This document shows positions 1 to 7,382 of a stretch of 64,000 bases of DNA, piece after piece. How positions within the stretch are numbered: the stretch's first letter is position 1; every line of letters begins with the position of its first letter. The notes beneath the pieces were generated by a model that was not told where the DNA came from, did not search any database, and saw only the letters and a list, made by a program, of their open reading frames with translations. The position numbers and the translations under genes are program-made. The DNA lies in the NCBI GenBank assembly GCA_002392765.1, contig DGHT01000034.1:77403-141402 (forward strand), given 5' to 3'. This stretch comes from Verrucomicrobia bacterium UBA3841. Its GTDB lineage: Bacteria; Verrucomicrobiota; Kiritimatiellia; RFP12; UBA1067.

Positions 1-1
1 C

Positions 2-781
2 CCCGAGAAACTGTTTCTCGATTTTACGGTATATGCGTTGTGGGTCACTCCGGCGACAGACAAGGTGGCGGCCATCGTCGCCGTGGCGGAAATAGATGAC
101 GACCCGGTTGCCGCCAAAGTTCTTCGCAAGAAAGCGGCCACTCTGGTCACGACCAAGTTCCCGGAGGCGAAGGTCGAAGAGGGCAAGGACGGCGACATCA
201 CACTCACTATGGACAACAAGGATATCGTTGCCGTCGAAATTGTCGACGGCAATGTTATTGTCCAGGCGATACGCCCCGCGCTTCTGCAGCGGGGAATCGC
301 CGAGTTTGGCAGACAGGTCAACGCCGGAGCATGGAAGGGGAGACTGTTCGGGGCAACGCTGGGCGACCCGTCCGCCGTTCCCGCCGGTGCGGAGACGAGC
401 GAGGCCGGCCTTCCCATTGTTGCGATAGAGCCCGACCGTCCTATCGACGGTTTTGGCGCGTACGCGGCATGGATCACCCCCTCCTCGAAGAAGATCGCAC
501 TGATATGCGCCGTTGCGGAAATCGACAAAGACAATGACGATCCGCAACTTATCCGCGGCAAGACGGCGCGGCTGCTGAAGGCCATGTTCCCGGAGGCTCG
601 CGATAAAGAGGACAAGGACGGCGACTGGACGCTCACGATGGACAACGGGGATGTCATCGGCGTCGAAATCAGCGGCGACAGCATCCTTGTCCAGGCGATA
701 CGCCCCGCGCTTCTGCAGCAGGGAATTTTCGAGTTCAATCAAAAGGTTTCATCCGACCGGGACAGCCTTGACGCGCTTTAA
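2..781 (+). CDS. Tandem-domain protein of unknown function, 5' partial
   Basis: The reading frame is open to the window edge, so the true start lies outside. A TTG at 38 is possible, but the residues before it still align with the second copy of the domain, so the gene most likely begins upstream. The visible 259 residues hold two copies of one domain of about 100 residues, roughly nt 20-350 and 452-760. Both copies carry AVAEID, LTMDN and the block VQAIRPALLQ, joined by a linker rich in Ala, Pro and Gly. No signal peptide or membrane segment is visible. I do not recognise the family. The strong conservation between copies, with a divergent linker, indicates internal duplication under selection. 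It converges with the oxidoreductase gene ending at 847. Confidence 0.7.
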   Translation, partial: PEKLFLDFTVYALWVTPATDKVAAIVAVAEIDDDPVAAKVLRKKAATLVTTKFPEAKVEEGKDGDITLTMDNKDIVAVEIVDGNVIVQAIRPALLQRGIAEFGRQVNAGAWKGRLFGATLGDPSAVPAGAETSEAGLPIVAIEPDRPIDGFGAYAAWITPSSKKIALICAVAEIDKDNDDPQLIRGKTARLLKAMFPEARDKEDKDGDWTLTMDNGDVIGVEISGDSILVQAIRPALLQQGIFEFNQKVSSDRDSLDAL

Positions 782-816
782 AAAGCGCGGACAATGCGAA
801 TCAGGAACGGTGCTGA

Positions 817-834
817 TCCGGCGATTGTGCCGGA
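817..834. terminator. Stem-loop between convergent genes
   Basis: A perfect 6-bp stem, TCCGGC and GCCGGA, encloses the loop GATTGT, between the convergent gene ends at 781 and 847. There is no T-tract, so a terminator role is only inferred. The 13-base core GGCGATTGTGCCG recurs exactly at 13059-13071. Confidence 0.4.
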
Positions 835-846
835 CCGGCTCTCATA

Positions 847-2064
847 TCACAGCGGCCAGACCGGCGGTTGCACTGAAATCGTTCGTCCGGTTTTGCGGGA
901 CTCCTCGGCAAGAAAGGCAAGACGGTGCGATTCAAGGGATGAATCGAAAAGATCGTTTGCCAGAGACGGCGAAGCGGTGTTGATGAAATTTGCGAAAGAC
1001 GACATGATCGCGCAGTCGCCGCCGCCATGGTGCAGCATGGTTCCGTCCGGCTCTATCGTCCGGTTTTCGCCGCTGAAAGGCCTGATTTCGATCGTTCTTC
1101 CATCCGCCAGGATTTCTCCGCGGCTTCCGAAAAAATGCGTCGTCCTGCCCCGCTCCTTGGAAAAGCTTTCCATTTCCAGCGTGACTGTCGGACCGCCATC
1201 GTATTCCATAAGCACGGTCTGATGGTCGACGGAATCGTTGCCGCAGGCGTAGACGCATCTGCCGTAGCGCGATGTCTCTATCATTCTGCTTATCGCAACG
1301 TCCGAACGCTCCGCGAAATGGTAGCGCAGACAGTCTTCGTCAAGATAGAGTTTCTTCGCGTCGAACGGACAGCCGGAGCGGACTTGCGCAGGGCAGTCCT
1401 GGCATCTTGCGGCCGCGCCGTCCGGGCGGTTTACCGCCCGCCAGTGGAACAAAGACCCGAAACTCGCAATCTTCACGCACGCGCGGGATTCCATCCACCA
1501 GGAAATCAAATCGAAATCGTGCGTACATTTGTTGACGAGCATGCCCGTCCCTTCGCTCTCGACCGACCAATTGCCCCGGCAGTACGAGTGCGCCGCCTTT
1601 CCATACGAAACCGCCGCGAGATGGCTGATGCTGACGATTTCACCTATGCAGCCGGAACCGACGATATTTTTGAGACGCTTGTAGAAGGGGGAATAGCGCA
1701 GCACGTATCCCGCCAGAACAAGGCGTCCCGACTTTCTCTGCGCGGCGCGTATCGTCTCGCATTCCGCCCATGTGCATCCCAACGGCTTTTCCAAAAGCAC
1801 GTGAAGACCTTTCCCCAGCGCCGCCGAGCAGGCGGCGCAATGCAGCCTGTCGGGGAGGGAAACGACCGCCGCGTCGGCCGCGATGTCCGCATCCAAAGCC
1901 TCTTCCCATCCCGTCCAGAAGCGCACGCCCGGCTGCGGCGGACCGTCAAGAGAAGGATCGGCGGCGCCGACAAGAGTATACTCGTCCGGATGAGCCAGCG
2001 CATACGCGGCATACGTGCGCCCGCGAATGCCGTAGCCAAGGATTATCAGTCTGACCGGTTTCAT
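847..2064 (-). CDS. Gfo/Idh/MocA family oxidoreductase, cytoplasmic
   Basis: This 405-residue protein starts MKPVRLIILGYGIRGR, a Rossmann nucleotide-binding motif at the extreme N-terminus, and has the family block LLEKPLG near residue 95. A four-cysteine cluster of the type CxxCx7C...C lies in the C-terminal half (RCQDC, SGCPF, DEDC), a feature I associate with one Gfo/Idh subfamily. No signal peptide is present, so it should act in the cytoplasm as an NAD(P)-dependent sugar dehydrogenase or related enzyme. The frame is open for 53 more codons upstream, but those lie inside the GH20 gene and look like arginine-rich shadow sequence. The ATG at 2064 overlaps the GH20 stop codon as ATGA. It is the last gene of the operon. 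The substrate cannot be read from sequence. Confidence 0.9.
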   Translation of the reverse strand: MKPVRLIILGYGIRGRTYAAYALAHPDEYTLVGAADPSLDGPPQPGVRFWTGWEEALDADIAADAAVVSLPDRLHCAACSAALGKGLHVLLEKPLGCTWAECETIRAAQRKSGRLVLAGYVLRYSPFYKRLKNIVGSGCIGEIVSISHLAAVSYGKAAHSYCRGNWSVESEGTGMLVNKCTHDFDLISWWMESRACVKIASFGSLFHWRAVNRPDGAAARCQDCPAQVRSGCPFDAKKLYLDEDCLRYHFAERSDVAISRMIETSRYGRCVYACGNDSVDHQTVLMEYDGGPTVTLEMESFSKERGRTTHFFGSRGEILADGRTIEIRPFSGENRTIEPDGTMLHHGGGDCAIMSSFANFINTASPSLANDLFDSSLESHRLAFLAEESRKTGRTISVQPPVWPL

Positions 2065-3542
2065 CGCGCCCCGGAATTCCCGCCGGCGGATTGCATTCCG
2101 CGCAGCAGCGCCAATCGCGCAGTGAAGTCGGAGAAACCGGGACGCGCCGGCCCGGTCCACAGGCATTCGGCCAGAGCCGCCGCGCGCGGCCAGATTTTCT
2201 GGTCGAGTTCTTCGGCGTTCCACGTATATTCGGTCCAGTTGTCGCCCTGTCCGCCGAGCACCCGCCCGTGCAGTTCAGCAGGGATGCCGGCGCAGGGATC
2301 GAATCCGTAGGCGCGCTCGAGAGTCAGCGTCCTGCGCGCATACTGCAGGGGATCGTTTTCAAGGCCCTGGCCGTAGTCGAGGTAGCAATACGAATTAGGA
2401 GACATAACAAGTTCGTGTCCGCGCCGCAGCGCCTCCGCAGGCGGCAGTATCGCCTGGCCTGCGCCTGCGCATCCGGGGTCGCGCCAGCACATGCCGACGA
2501 CACTTTCAGGCACGTCCCCGGCGAGGCACTCGTCCCATCCTACAGCGCGTCTGCCGCGCTCCGCCAGGAATTCTGCGAAATGGCGAGTCACCCACGCCTG
2601 CTGATCCGCTGCGGTGGAAAGTCCGTTAGCCTCGCGAAACGCCCGGCATTTCCCGCACACCTCCCACCTGTCGGCCGGGCACTCGTCTCCGCCGATATGG
2701 ACGAACCCGCCCGGAAAAACGCGGCAGACGTAGTCCAGCACGTCTTCCATGAATGCAACCGCCTCGCCGTTGCCGATGCAGAGAACGTCCTTTTCGATTC
2801 CCCATATCGTGCGCGGGTCGCGGGCGGAGAGGTTTTCGGGAAAGCAGGCGAAGCGCGGATACGCGGCAAGCGCGGCGTAGACATGCCCCGGCAGTTCGAT
2901 CTCCGGGACGATTGTCACATGCCGCTCCGCCGCGTACGCGACGATTTCGCGAATGTCGGCTTCCGAATACCAGTAAGGACCGTAGCGCTCGCCGTCGAGA
3001 GCCTCCGCGTTCTCCGCGACGCTCCCCCGCGAAGGATGGGTGCCGCGCCGCGGACTCGCAGAGCGGACCGCGCCGTATTTTACAAGTTCAGGATATCCCG
3101 GCACATCTATGCGCCAGCCTTGATCGTCTGTCAGATGCCAATGGAAAACATTCAGTTTGTGCGCCGCAATCCTGGCGATGAGCGCCTTGACCGCATCCTT
3201 TCCGAAAAAGTGGCGGCTCTCGTCAAGGTGCAGTCCTCGCCATCTGTACGCAGGCGAATCCTCTATTTTAAGGCGCGGCCACGGTTGCGGCAGCTGCGCA
3301 AGGGTCTGCCTCGCGTAGAATGCGCCGGCATCGTCGCTGCTCGCGACGGTTGCGCCGTCATTCTCAATCGTCAGACGGTAGCCCTCGTGCGGCAAATACG
3401 CTTCTGTGCGGAAAATGACATTCGTCGATACCGCATGGCCGCCGGTCAACGATATTTTCTGCGGCGCAGGCACAAGCGGCAGAACCGCCGCCTGTGCCGT
3501 TGCAACCGCCGCGACCGCTGCAATCCAACTCAATGATTTCAT
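2061..3542 (-). CDS. Beta-N-acetylhexosaminidase, GH20, exported
   Basis: This 493-residue GH20 enzyme should release terminal beta-linked GlcNAc or GalNAc. The start MKSLSWIAAVAAVATAQA is a clear signal peptide; an in-frame ATG seven codons earlier would spoil it. A GH20b-like N-terminal domain leads to LVPAPQKISL and YRLTI, followed by the catalytic barrel with RGLHLDESRHFF, KLNVFHWHLTDDQGWR and the catalytic pair D286-E287 in HIGGDECPADRW. All family landmarks are present. Its start lies 6 bases past a heptamer repeat array, which supplies the only purine-rich GAGAG available as ribosome binding site. It couples by ATGA to the downstream Gfo/Idh. It gives the best substrate clue for the operon, an N-acetylhexosamine-containing glycan. 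Confidence 0.95.
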   Translation of the reverse strand: MKSLSWIAAVAAVATAQAAVLPLVPAPQKISLTGGHAVSTNVIFRTEAYLPHEGYRLTIENDGATVASSDDAGAFYARQTLAQLPQPWPRLKIEDSPAYRWRGLHLDESRHFFGKDAVKALIARIAAHKLNVFHWHLTDDQGWRIDVPGYPELVKYGAVRSASPRRGTHPSRGSVAENAEALDGERYGPYWYSEADIREIVAYAAERHVTIVPEIELPGHVYAALAAYPRFACFPENLSARDPRTIWGIEKDVLCIGNGEAVAFMEDVLDYVCRVFPGGFVHIGGDECPADRWEVCGKCRAFREANGLSTAADQQAWVTRHFAEFLAERGRRAVGWDECLAGDVPESVVGMCWRDPGCAGAGQAILPPAEALRRGHELVMSPNSYCYLDYGQGLENDPLQYARRTLTLERAYGFDPCAGIPAELHGRVLGGQGDNWTEYTWNAEELDQKIWPRAAALAECLWTGPARPGFSDFTARLALLRGMQSAGGNSGAR

Positions 3543-3547
3543 CGGCA

Positions 3548-3624
3548 AACTCTCAACTCTCAACTTCTAACTCCTAACTCTCAACTCTCAACTCTCAACT
3601 CTTAACTCTTAACTCCAAACTCCC
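3548..3624. repeat. Tandem heptamer array, 11 units of AACTCTC
   Basis: Eleven consecutive 7-base units with no slippage in phase: six or so are exact AACTCTC and the rest differ by one or two bases at the last positions. The array covers the last codons and stop of the Tat-exported Gfo/Idh gene, the whole 59-bp spacer, and ends 6 bases before the GH20 start. On the coding strand the unit reads GAGAGTT, so each copy offers a purine-rich ribosome-binding-like core. Confidence 0.95.
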
Positions 3625-5173
3625 CCTCCCATCCTTTCCTGATATACGGTTTGACAAGCGCATTTGCTTCAGCGTCGTCGAACGCACGCTTCGCGGCGTC
3701 CCAGCGCAGTTTGCGGTTCAGCCGCTGCGAGAGGCATCCGACAAGCATCCCCTCCAGAATCGAAGTCGAGTAGTCGATCCCGGAGAAGCAGCGTCCGCCG
3801 TCCGGGAACTTTTCGCCTTCACCCCTGATTGCCGAACACAGTTCGCCGATGTGAGCCTTGTCCGTGTCGCCGTAAAGATCGGTCGTCGTGGTCTTGACGC
3901 GCGGCAGGTACGGTGCGACGATGCTTTCGCGACAAGCTTCGTGCTGCTTCGTGTTTACTGGAGCGGCTTCGCCGTCCATCATTACGATGCAGTCGATTCC
4001 GTATGCGTCGAGCGATGCGAGCATCCCCTTCGTGCCACAGACGATGCATCCGCCGCGCGGCTCCTTGATCTTCGCGAGCGCCTCGATCATCGGCTTCAGT
4101 TTAGGCGCTTCGGGACGGATTCCGCCGTCGTACCACCAGACCGTCGTCTCGGGAAGAGTGACGCCGGGACGCGCCTTCGAGGGACGCGACGCGTATACGA
4201 GCTTCACGCGGCTCTTCATCGGATACGCCACGCCGTTCCATTCGCACACCATGTCCGTTTCAGCGGATTTTACGGACGCCAGTTCGGCGCCCCGGAACGG
4301 CAGGTTCAGCGTATGGCACGCCATGTCGCCAAAAGCGCCCGTACCGAAATCGTAATATGCGCGCCAGTTAAACCGGTGATAGACTCCGCGCAGGTTCCGT
4401 GCAAACTGGCTGCGGAACGGCCACGGTGTGTCTTCGGGGCGGTCTTGGATATACGGTCTGTTCGACGCGATGCCGAGCCACGAGTCCCAATCCAGATTCT
4501 CCGGCGCCGGAATCATGCGGCCCGCCGCGAAGCGCTTCGCGGCCTCGCCCTGGAACCAAATCGGACGATCCGTCCAGACGTACACTTCGGTGATGTTTCC
4601 GATGACGCCTTTTTGCAGAAGTTCTACGTGGCGGCGGTGTCCGTGCGCGGCGGAACCCTGATTGCCCATCTGCACGATGCGCCCGGTCTCGCGCGCGATG
4701 CGTCCGACTTGATCGACCTCCCAAAGCGTCCTGGCGAGCGGTTTCTGCAGGTAGCAGTGTACGCCCTCGCGCATCGCCCGAACGGCCTGCGCGGCGTGCA
4801 TGTGGTCTGGCGTAGAGATGTTGACTACGTCCAGGCCCAGCTTCGACTGTTCGTCGAACATTTTGCGGTAGTCGGTGTATGTCCTGATGGACGACGTATC
4901 GACCCCGTTCCTGGAAAGGTGCGCGAGCGCCGCATCGATAAGCGTCTTGTCAACGTCGCATATCGCCGTTGGAATCTCGCCGTTGGCCAGGAACTTCGTC
5001 CAGTCGGTAAATCCCTTCCCGCCTGCTCCGACAACGCCGAACTTGAGGCGTTCGCCGCGCAGCGCGGCACTGCCGATGCCGAACGGCTTTCCCGCGCAGC
5101 CGGCGAATGCCGATAACGCGCAGGCTCCGCCCAATCCTTTTATAAACGACCTTCTTGACGATTTCATTGACAT
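3602..5173 (-). CDS. Gfo/Idh/MocA oxidoreductase, Tat-exported
   Basis: This 523-residue protein has a twin-arginine signal, SRRSFIKGLGG, followed by an alanine-rich stretch ending in AFAGCAG, which may be a lipobox. The Rossmann motif GVVGAGGKG follows at about residue 46, then the family block LQKPLAR and a long C-terminal domain typical of secreted PVC and Bacteroidetes members. An AGGA lies about 9 bases before the ATG at 5173; a second ATG two codons later is possible. Export of a nucleotide-binding oxidoreductase fits the pre-folded, cofactor-loaded cargo of the Tat system. Secreted members include GH109-type glycosidases that use NAD catalytically, which would suit the GH20 neighbour, but that assignment is only a guess. 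The final codons run into the heptamer array. Confidence 0.9.
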   Translation of the reverse strand: MSMKSSRRSFIKGLGGACALSAFAGCAGKPFGIGSAALRGERLKFGVVGAGGKGFTDWTKFLANGEIPTAICDVDKTLIDAALAHLSRNGVDTSSIRTYTDYRKMFDEQSKLGLDVVNISTPDHMHAAQAVRAMREGVHCYLQKPLARTLWEVDQVGRIARETGRIVQMGNQGSAAHGHRRHVELLQKGVIGNITEVYVWTDRPIWFQGEAAKRFAAGRMIPAPENLDWDSWLGIASNRPYIQDRPEDTPWPFRSQFARNLRGVYHRFNWRAYYDFGTGAFGDMACHTLNLPFRGAELASVKSAETDMVCEWNGVAYPMKSRVKLVYASRPSKARPGVTLPETTVWWYDGGIRPEAPKLKPMIEALAKIKEPRGGCIVCGTKGMLASLDAYGIDCIVMMDGEAAPVNTKQHEACRESIVAPYLPRVKTTTTDLYGDTDKAHIGELCSAIRGEGEKFPDGGRCFSGIDYSTSILEGMLVGCLSQRLNRKLRWDAAKRAFDDAEANALVKPYIRKGWEGEFGVKS

Positions 5174-5199
5174 TTCATTCTATCCTTTTTTGTTTGGTT

Positions 5200-5964
5200 T
5201 TAGATGCCGTGCTTTTCCAGGAAACGGCGCGAAGCGATGAGCGGCTCGAGCGAGTCGGGAATCGATTCGGCCTCGACAATCCCCCATGGGACCGATTCCT
5301 CCGCAATCTGCGCCAAGACCGTGTCCCACGGCACGAGCGGTCCGCCGTCGGACGGAGGCTCGCCCAGAGTCGCCGTGGCCGACGGAACGTTCTCCTTGAG
5401 ATGCACGGAAAAATGCCTGCCGGGATACTTTCTCAGAAGCGCGACTACGTCCGTTCCCGTATGGAACGTGTTGGAAGTATCAACCTGCTGCTGCAGAAGA
5501 GGCGATGTGTCGCTGAATATGTGGTCCCAGGCCGTGACGCCGCCGTAGACCTCCTCGAAGTGGTGGTAAGTCGTGTGGATTCCCACCTTTATGCCGTATG
5601 CCGCGGCAGCCTCGGCGGCCTTGCCCATTTCAGCGCCGAATCTGCGGTAGGCGTCCGCGGAATCGCGTTTCGCGTGAGGTGTGGTAACGCTCAGGATGCC
5701 GGCCTCTGCACAGAAGTCGAGCGTCCGCTTCAGTTCGTTCCCGACGAGAAAAAGATCGCCGTTGACATGCGTTCCGACGCCTGTCATCCCGGTGCCTGAA
5801 AGCAGCCGGTTCAAGTCGTGCGCCGAATGTCCGCCGTACTTGGCGAACTCTACGCCGTCATAGCCTGCAGCCTTTAGCGCCGTAAGGCATTTTTCCGGTT
5901 CCTTCCAGAGAATGCCGTGGATGGAAAAGAGCTGCACGGCAAGACGCGTTTTCGTATTTTTCAT
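5200..5964 (-). CDS. Sugar phosphate isomerase/epimerase-like TIM barrel
   Basis: This 254-residue protein belongs to the xylose-isomerase-like TIM-barrel superfamily. It opens LAVQLFSIHG and carries GYDGVEFAKYGG, VGIHTTYHHFEE, QQVDTSNTFH and FSVHLKEN, which place the metal-binding Glu, His and Asp residues at the ends of barrel strands. There is no signal peptide, so it is cytoplasmic. Members isomerise or epimerise sugars and inositols and often sit beside Gfo/Idh dehydrogenases, as here with a gap of only 26 bases to the next gene. Its ATG overlaps the stop of the metallophosphoesterase gene as ATGA. The exact substrate is not visible. Confidence 0.85.
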   Translation of the reverse strand: MKNTKTRLAVQLFSIHGILWKEPEKCLTALKAAGYDGVEFAKYGGHSAHDLNRLLSGTGMTGVGTHVNGDLFLVGNELKRTLDFCAEAGILSVTTPHAKRDSADAYRRFGAEMGKAAEAAAAYGIKVGIHTTYHHFEEVYGGVTAWDHIFSDTSPLLQQQVDTSNTFHTGTDVVALLRKYPGRHFSVHLKENVPSATATLGEPPSDGGPLVPWDTVLAQIAEESVPWGIVEAESIPDSLEPLIASRRFLEKHGI

Positions 5965-7382
5965 ATCATGACCTCCTGTGTGATTTGTTTGCCATACTTT
6001 CCGTTGAACCCGCGCGGACGCACGGCAAGAGTCGAGACGCCCGGCGGGAAATACGATTTGGGCAGGATCGCCTCCACCGGTCCTCTTGCCCTGGCGGCCG
6101 CATTGCGGCAGTTGCAGTCCACAAGATGCCGTGTAAAACGGACGGTGCCGTTTTGTGTGCAGACAAGTTCCCAGTCGAACGTACGGACTCCGTCAAGCGC
6201 GGTTGCGGCCGGGAATGTGCAGACGATGTTGCCGCCGCGTACGGCTGCGGACAGCGCCGCGCCCGGCTGAAACTCCGGGGCAAGAGCGGCACGGCGGTTG
6301 TTTTCGGGCGAAAACGGCTTCCGCGAGGACGCTACGGGCAGCGGTACGGTCCAGTCGTCGCCAAGCCGTTCCGCTCCGCGCAGAAAGTCGCGACGTTCAA
6401 ATACGAGCCTGTCGCCGAAAACCTCCATGACCATTCCGTGCCGCGCTTCCCATACGCCTTCGTATTTCGGCATCAGGCCGCCGTTGATGTTTTCATACCC
6501 GTTGACCGTGACAGGGCAGTTGAAGTTCCCCGCGCAGAAGCGGAGCGACGCCGTACCGACGGAAGTGAACGCACCCTGCCATATTGCGGACTCGTCTGTG
6601 AGAGGCGTGTGCGAATGCCCCGAAAACGCTACGGCATTGGGGAATCGCGAAAGTATCCGCGTAGAAAGTCCCCCGTCCTCCCCCCAGGCGTGGCCGTGGT
6701 GGCAGGTGTCCTTCGGGTGCTGGTGCTGAATGAAAAAGAACGGCCTGTCTCCCGCGAGCGCGGCACCGTGCGCGTCGAAAAACGGCTTGATCGCCTTTAC
6801 GCCGTCTTTGCATCCGGGCGCCCAGTGCGCCCCTATAAAACGGTATCCTTTCACGGACTTCATCCATACCGGGTAAAACGGCTCGTGGAAGTAGTCTTCC
6901 CACGCTTTCGCCGGATCGTTTGCGATCACTTCGCGTTCGAACGACGCCTTGTGTTCGTGCCTGCGGGCGAAACCCCAGTTGTTGCAGCCCTCCATGTCGT
7001 GGTTGCCGTAGATGAAAAGTTTTTCGACTTTCCGTCCGTCCGCTCCCCTGTCGCCGGGGAAAACGGAATACCAGGCGTCGGCGACGGTCTCCAGCTGGTA
7101 GCGCATCCCGGTATCGGCCATGTCGCCGGCGATCACGACTCCGTCCACTTTGCGCGAACGGAAGTATTCGAGCGCCTTGACGAACGTGCGCGTGTCGCCG
7201 AAGATGCGGAAGTCGCGCTTCGGCGCATCGACATGGATGTCGGAGACGATTCCGATTCTCAAATCCGGCTCTCCCGGCGCCGCAAGGCCGTACGCGCCGA
7301 ACGGGCGCAAGGCGGACGCAAGAGTGCCGTGAGCGGCAAAGCCGGCTGTCATTCCCAGAAATTTCCGTCTGTCCGTTTTCAT
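5961..7382 (-). CDS. Calcineurin-like metallophosphoesterase, exported
   Basis: This 473-residue protein carries the metal-binding motifs of the calcineurin-like superfamily in order: SDIHVD, GDMAD, GNHDMEG, IQHQHP and GHSHT. The N-terminus MKTDRRKFLGMTAG looks like a Tat or Tat-like signal, so the enzyme is probably exported. A C-terminal region of about 130 residues after EVFGDRLVFERRDF is likely a beta-rich accessory domain. The frame stays open far upstream, but the ATG at 7382 overlaps the stop of the LamG-like gene as ATGA, and the extension is arginine-rich shadow sequence. In a glycan operon it could remove phosphate or sulfate-like esters from sugars, but the substrate is inferred from context only. 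Confidence 0.88.
   Translation of the reverse strand: MKTDRRKFLGMTAGFAAHGTLASALRPFGAYGLAAPGEPDLRIGIVSDIHVDAPKRDFRIFGDTRTFVKALEYFRSRKVDGVVIAGDMADTGMRYQLETVADAWYSVFPGDRGADGRKVEKLFIYGNHDMEGCNNWGFARRHEHKASFEREVIANDPAKAWEDYFHEPFYPVWMKSVKGYRFIGAHWAPGCKDGVKAIKPFFDAHGAALAGDRPFFFIQHQHPKDTCHHGHAWGEDGGLSTRILSRFPNAVAFSGHSHTPLTDESAIWQGAFTSVGTASLRFCAGNFNCPVTVNGYENINGGLMPKYEGVWEARHGMVMEVFGDRLVFERRDFLRGAERLGDDWTVPLPVASSRKPFSPENNRRAALAPEFQPGAALSAAVRGGNIVCTFPAATALDGVRTFDWELVCTQNGTVRFTRHLVDCNCRNAAARARGPVEAILPKSYFPPGVSTLAVRPRGFNGKYGKQITQEVMI

Noticed and set aside
1027..2310. Long plus-strand open frame (427 codons) opposite the Gfo/Idh gene
   Set aside because: Arginine-rich with no recognisable motif; the minus-strand frame has Rossmann and family blocks and coupled starts.
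2091..3536. Long plus-strand open frame (481 codons) opposite the GH20 gene
   Set aside because: The minus strand holds an intact GH20 with HIGGDE; the plus frame is a high-G+C shadow.
3548..3624. Possible CRISPR or larger repeat array
   Set aside because: Unit is 7 bases, contiguous, with no spacers and no cas genes nearby.
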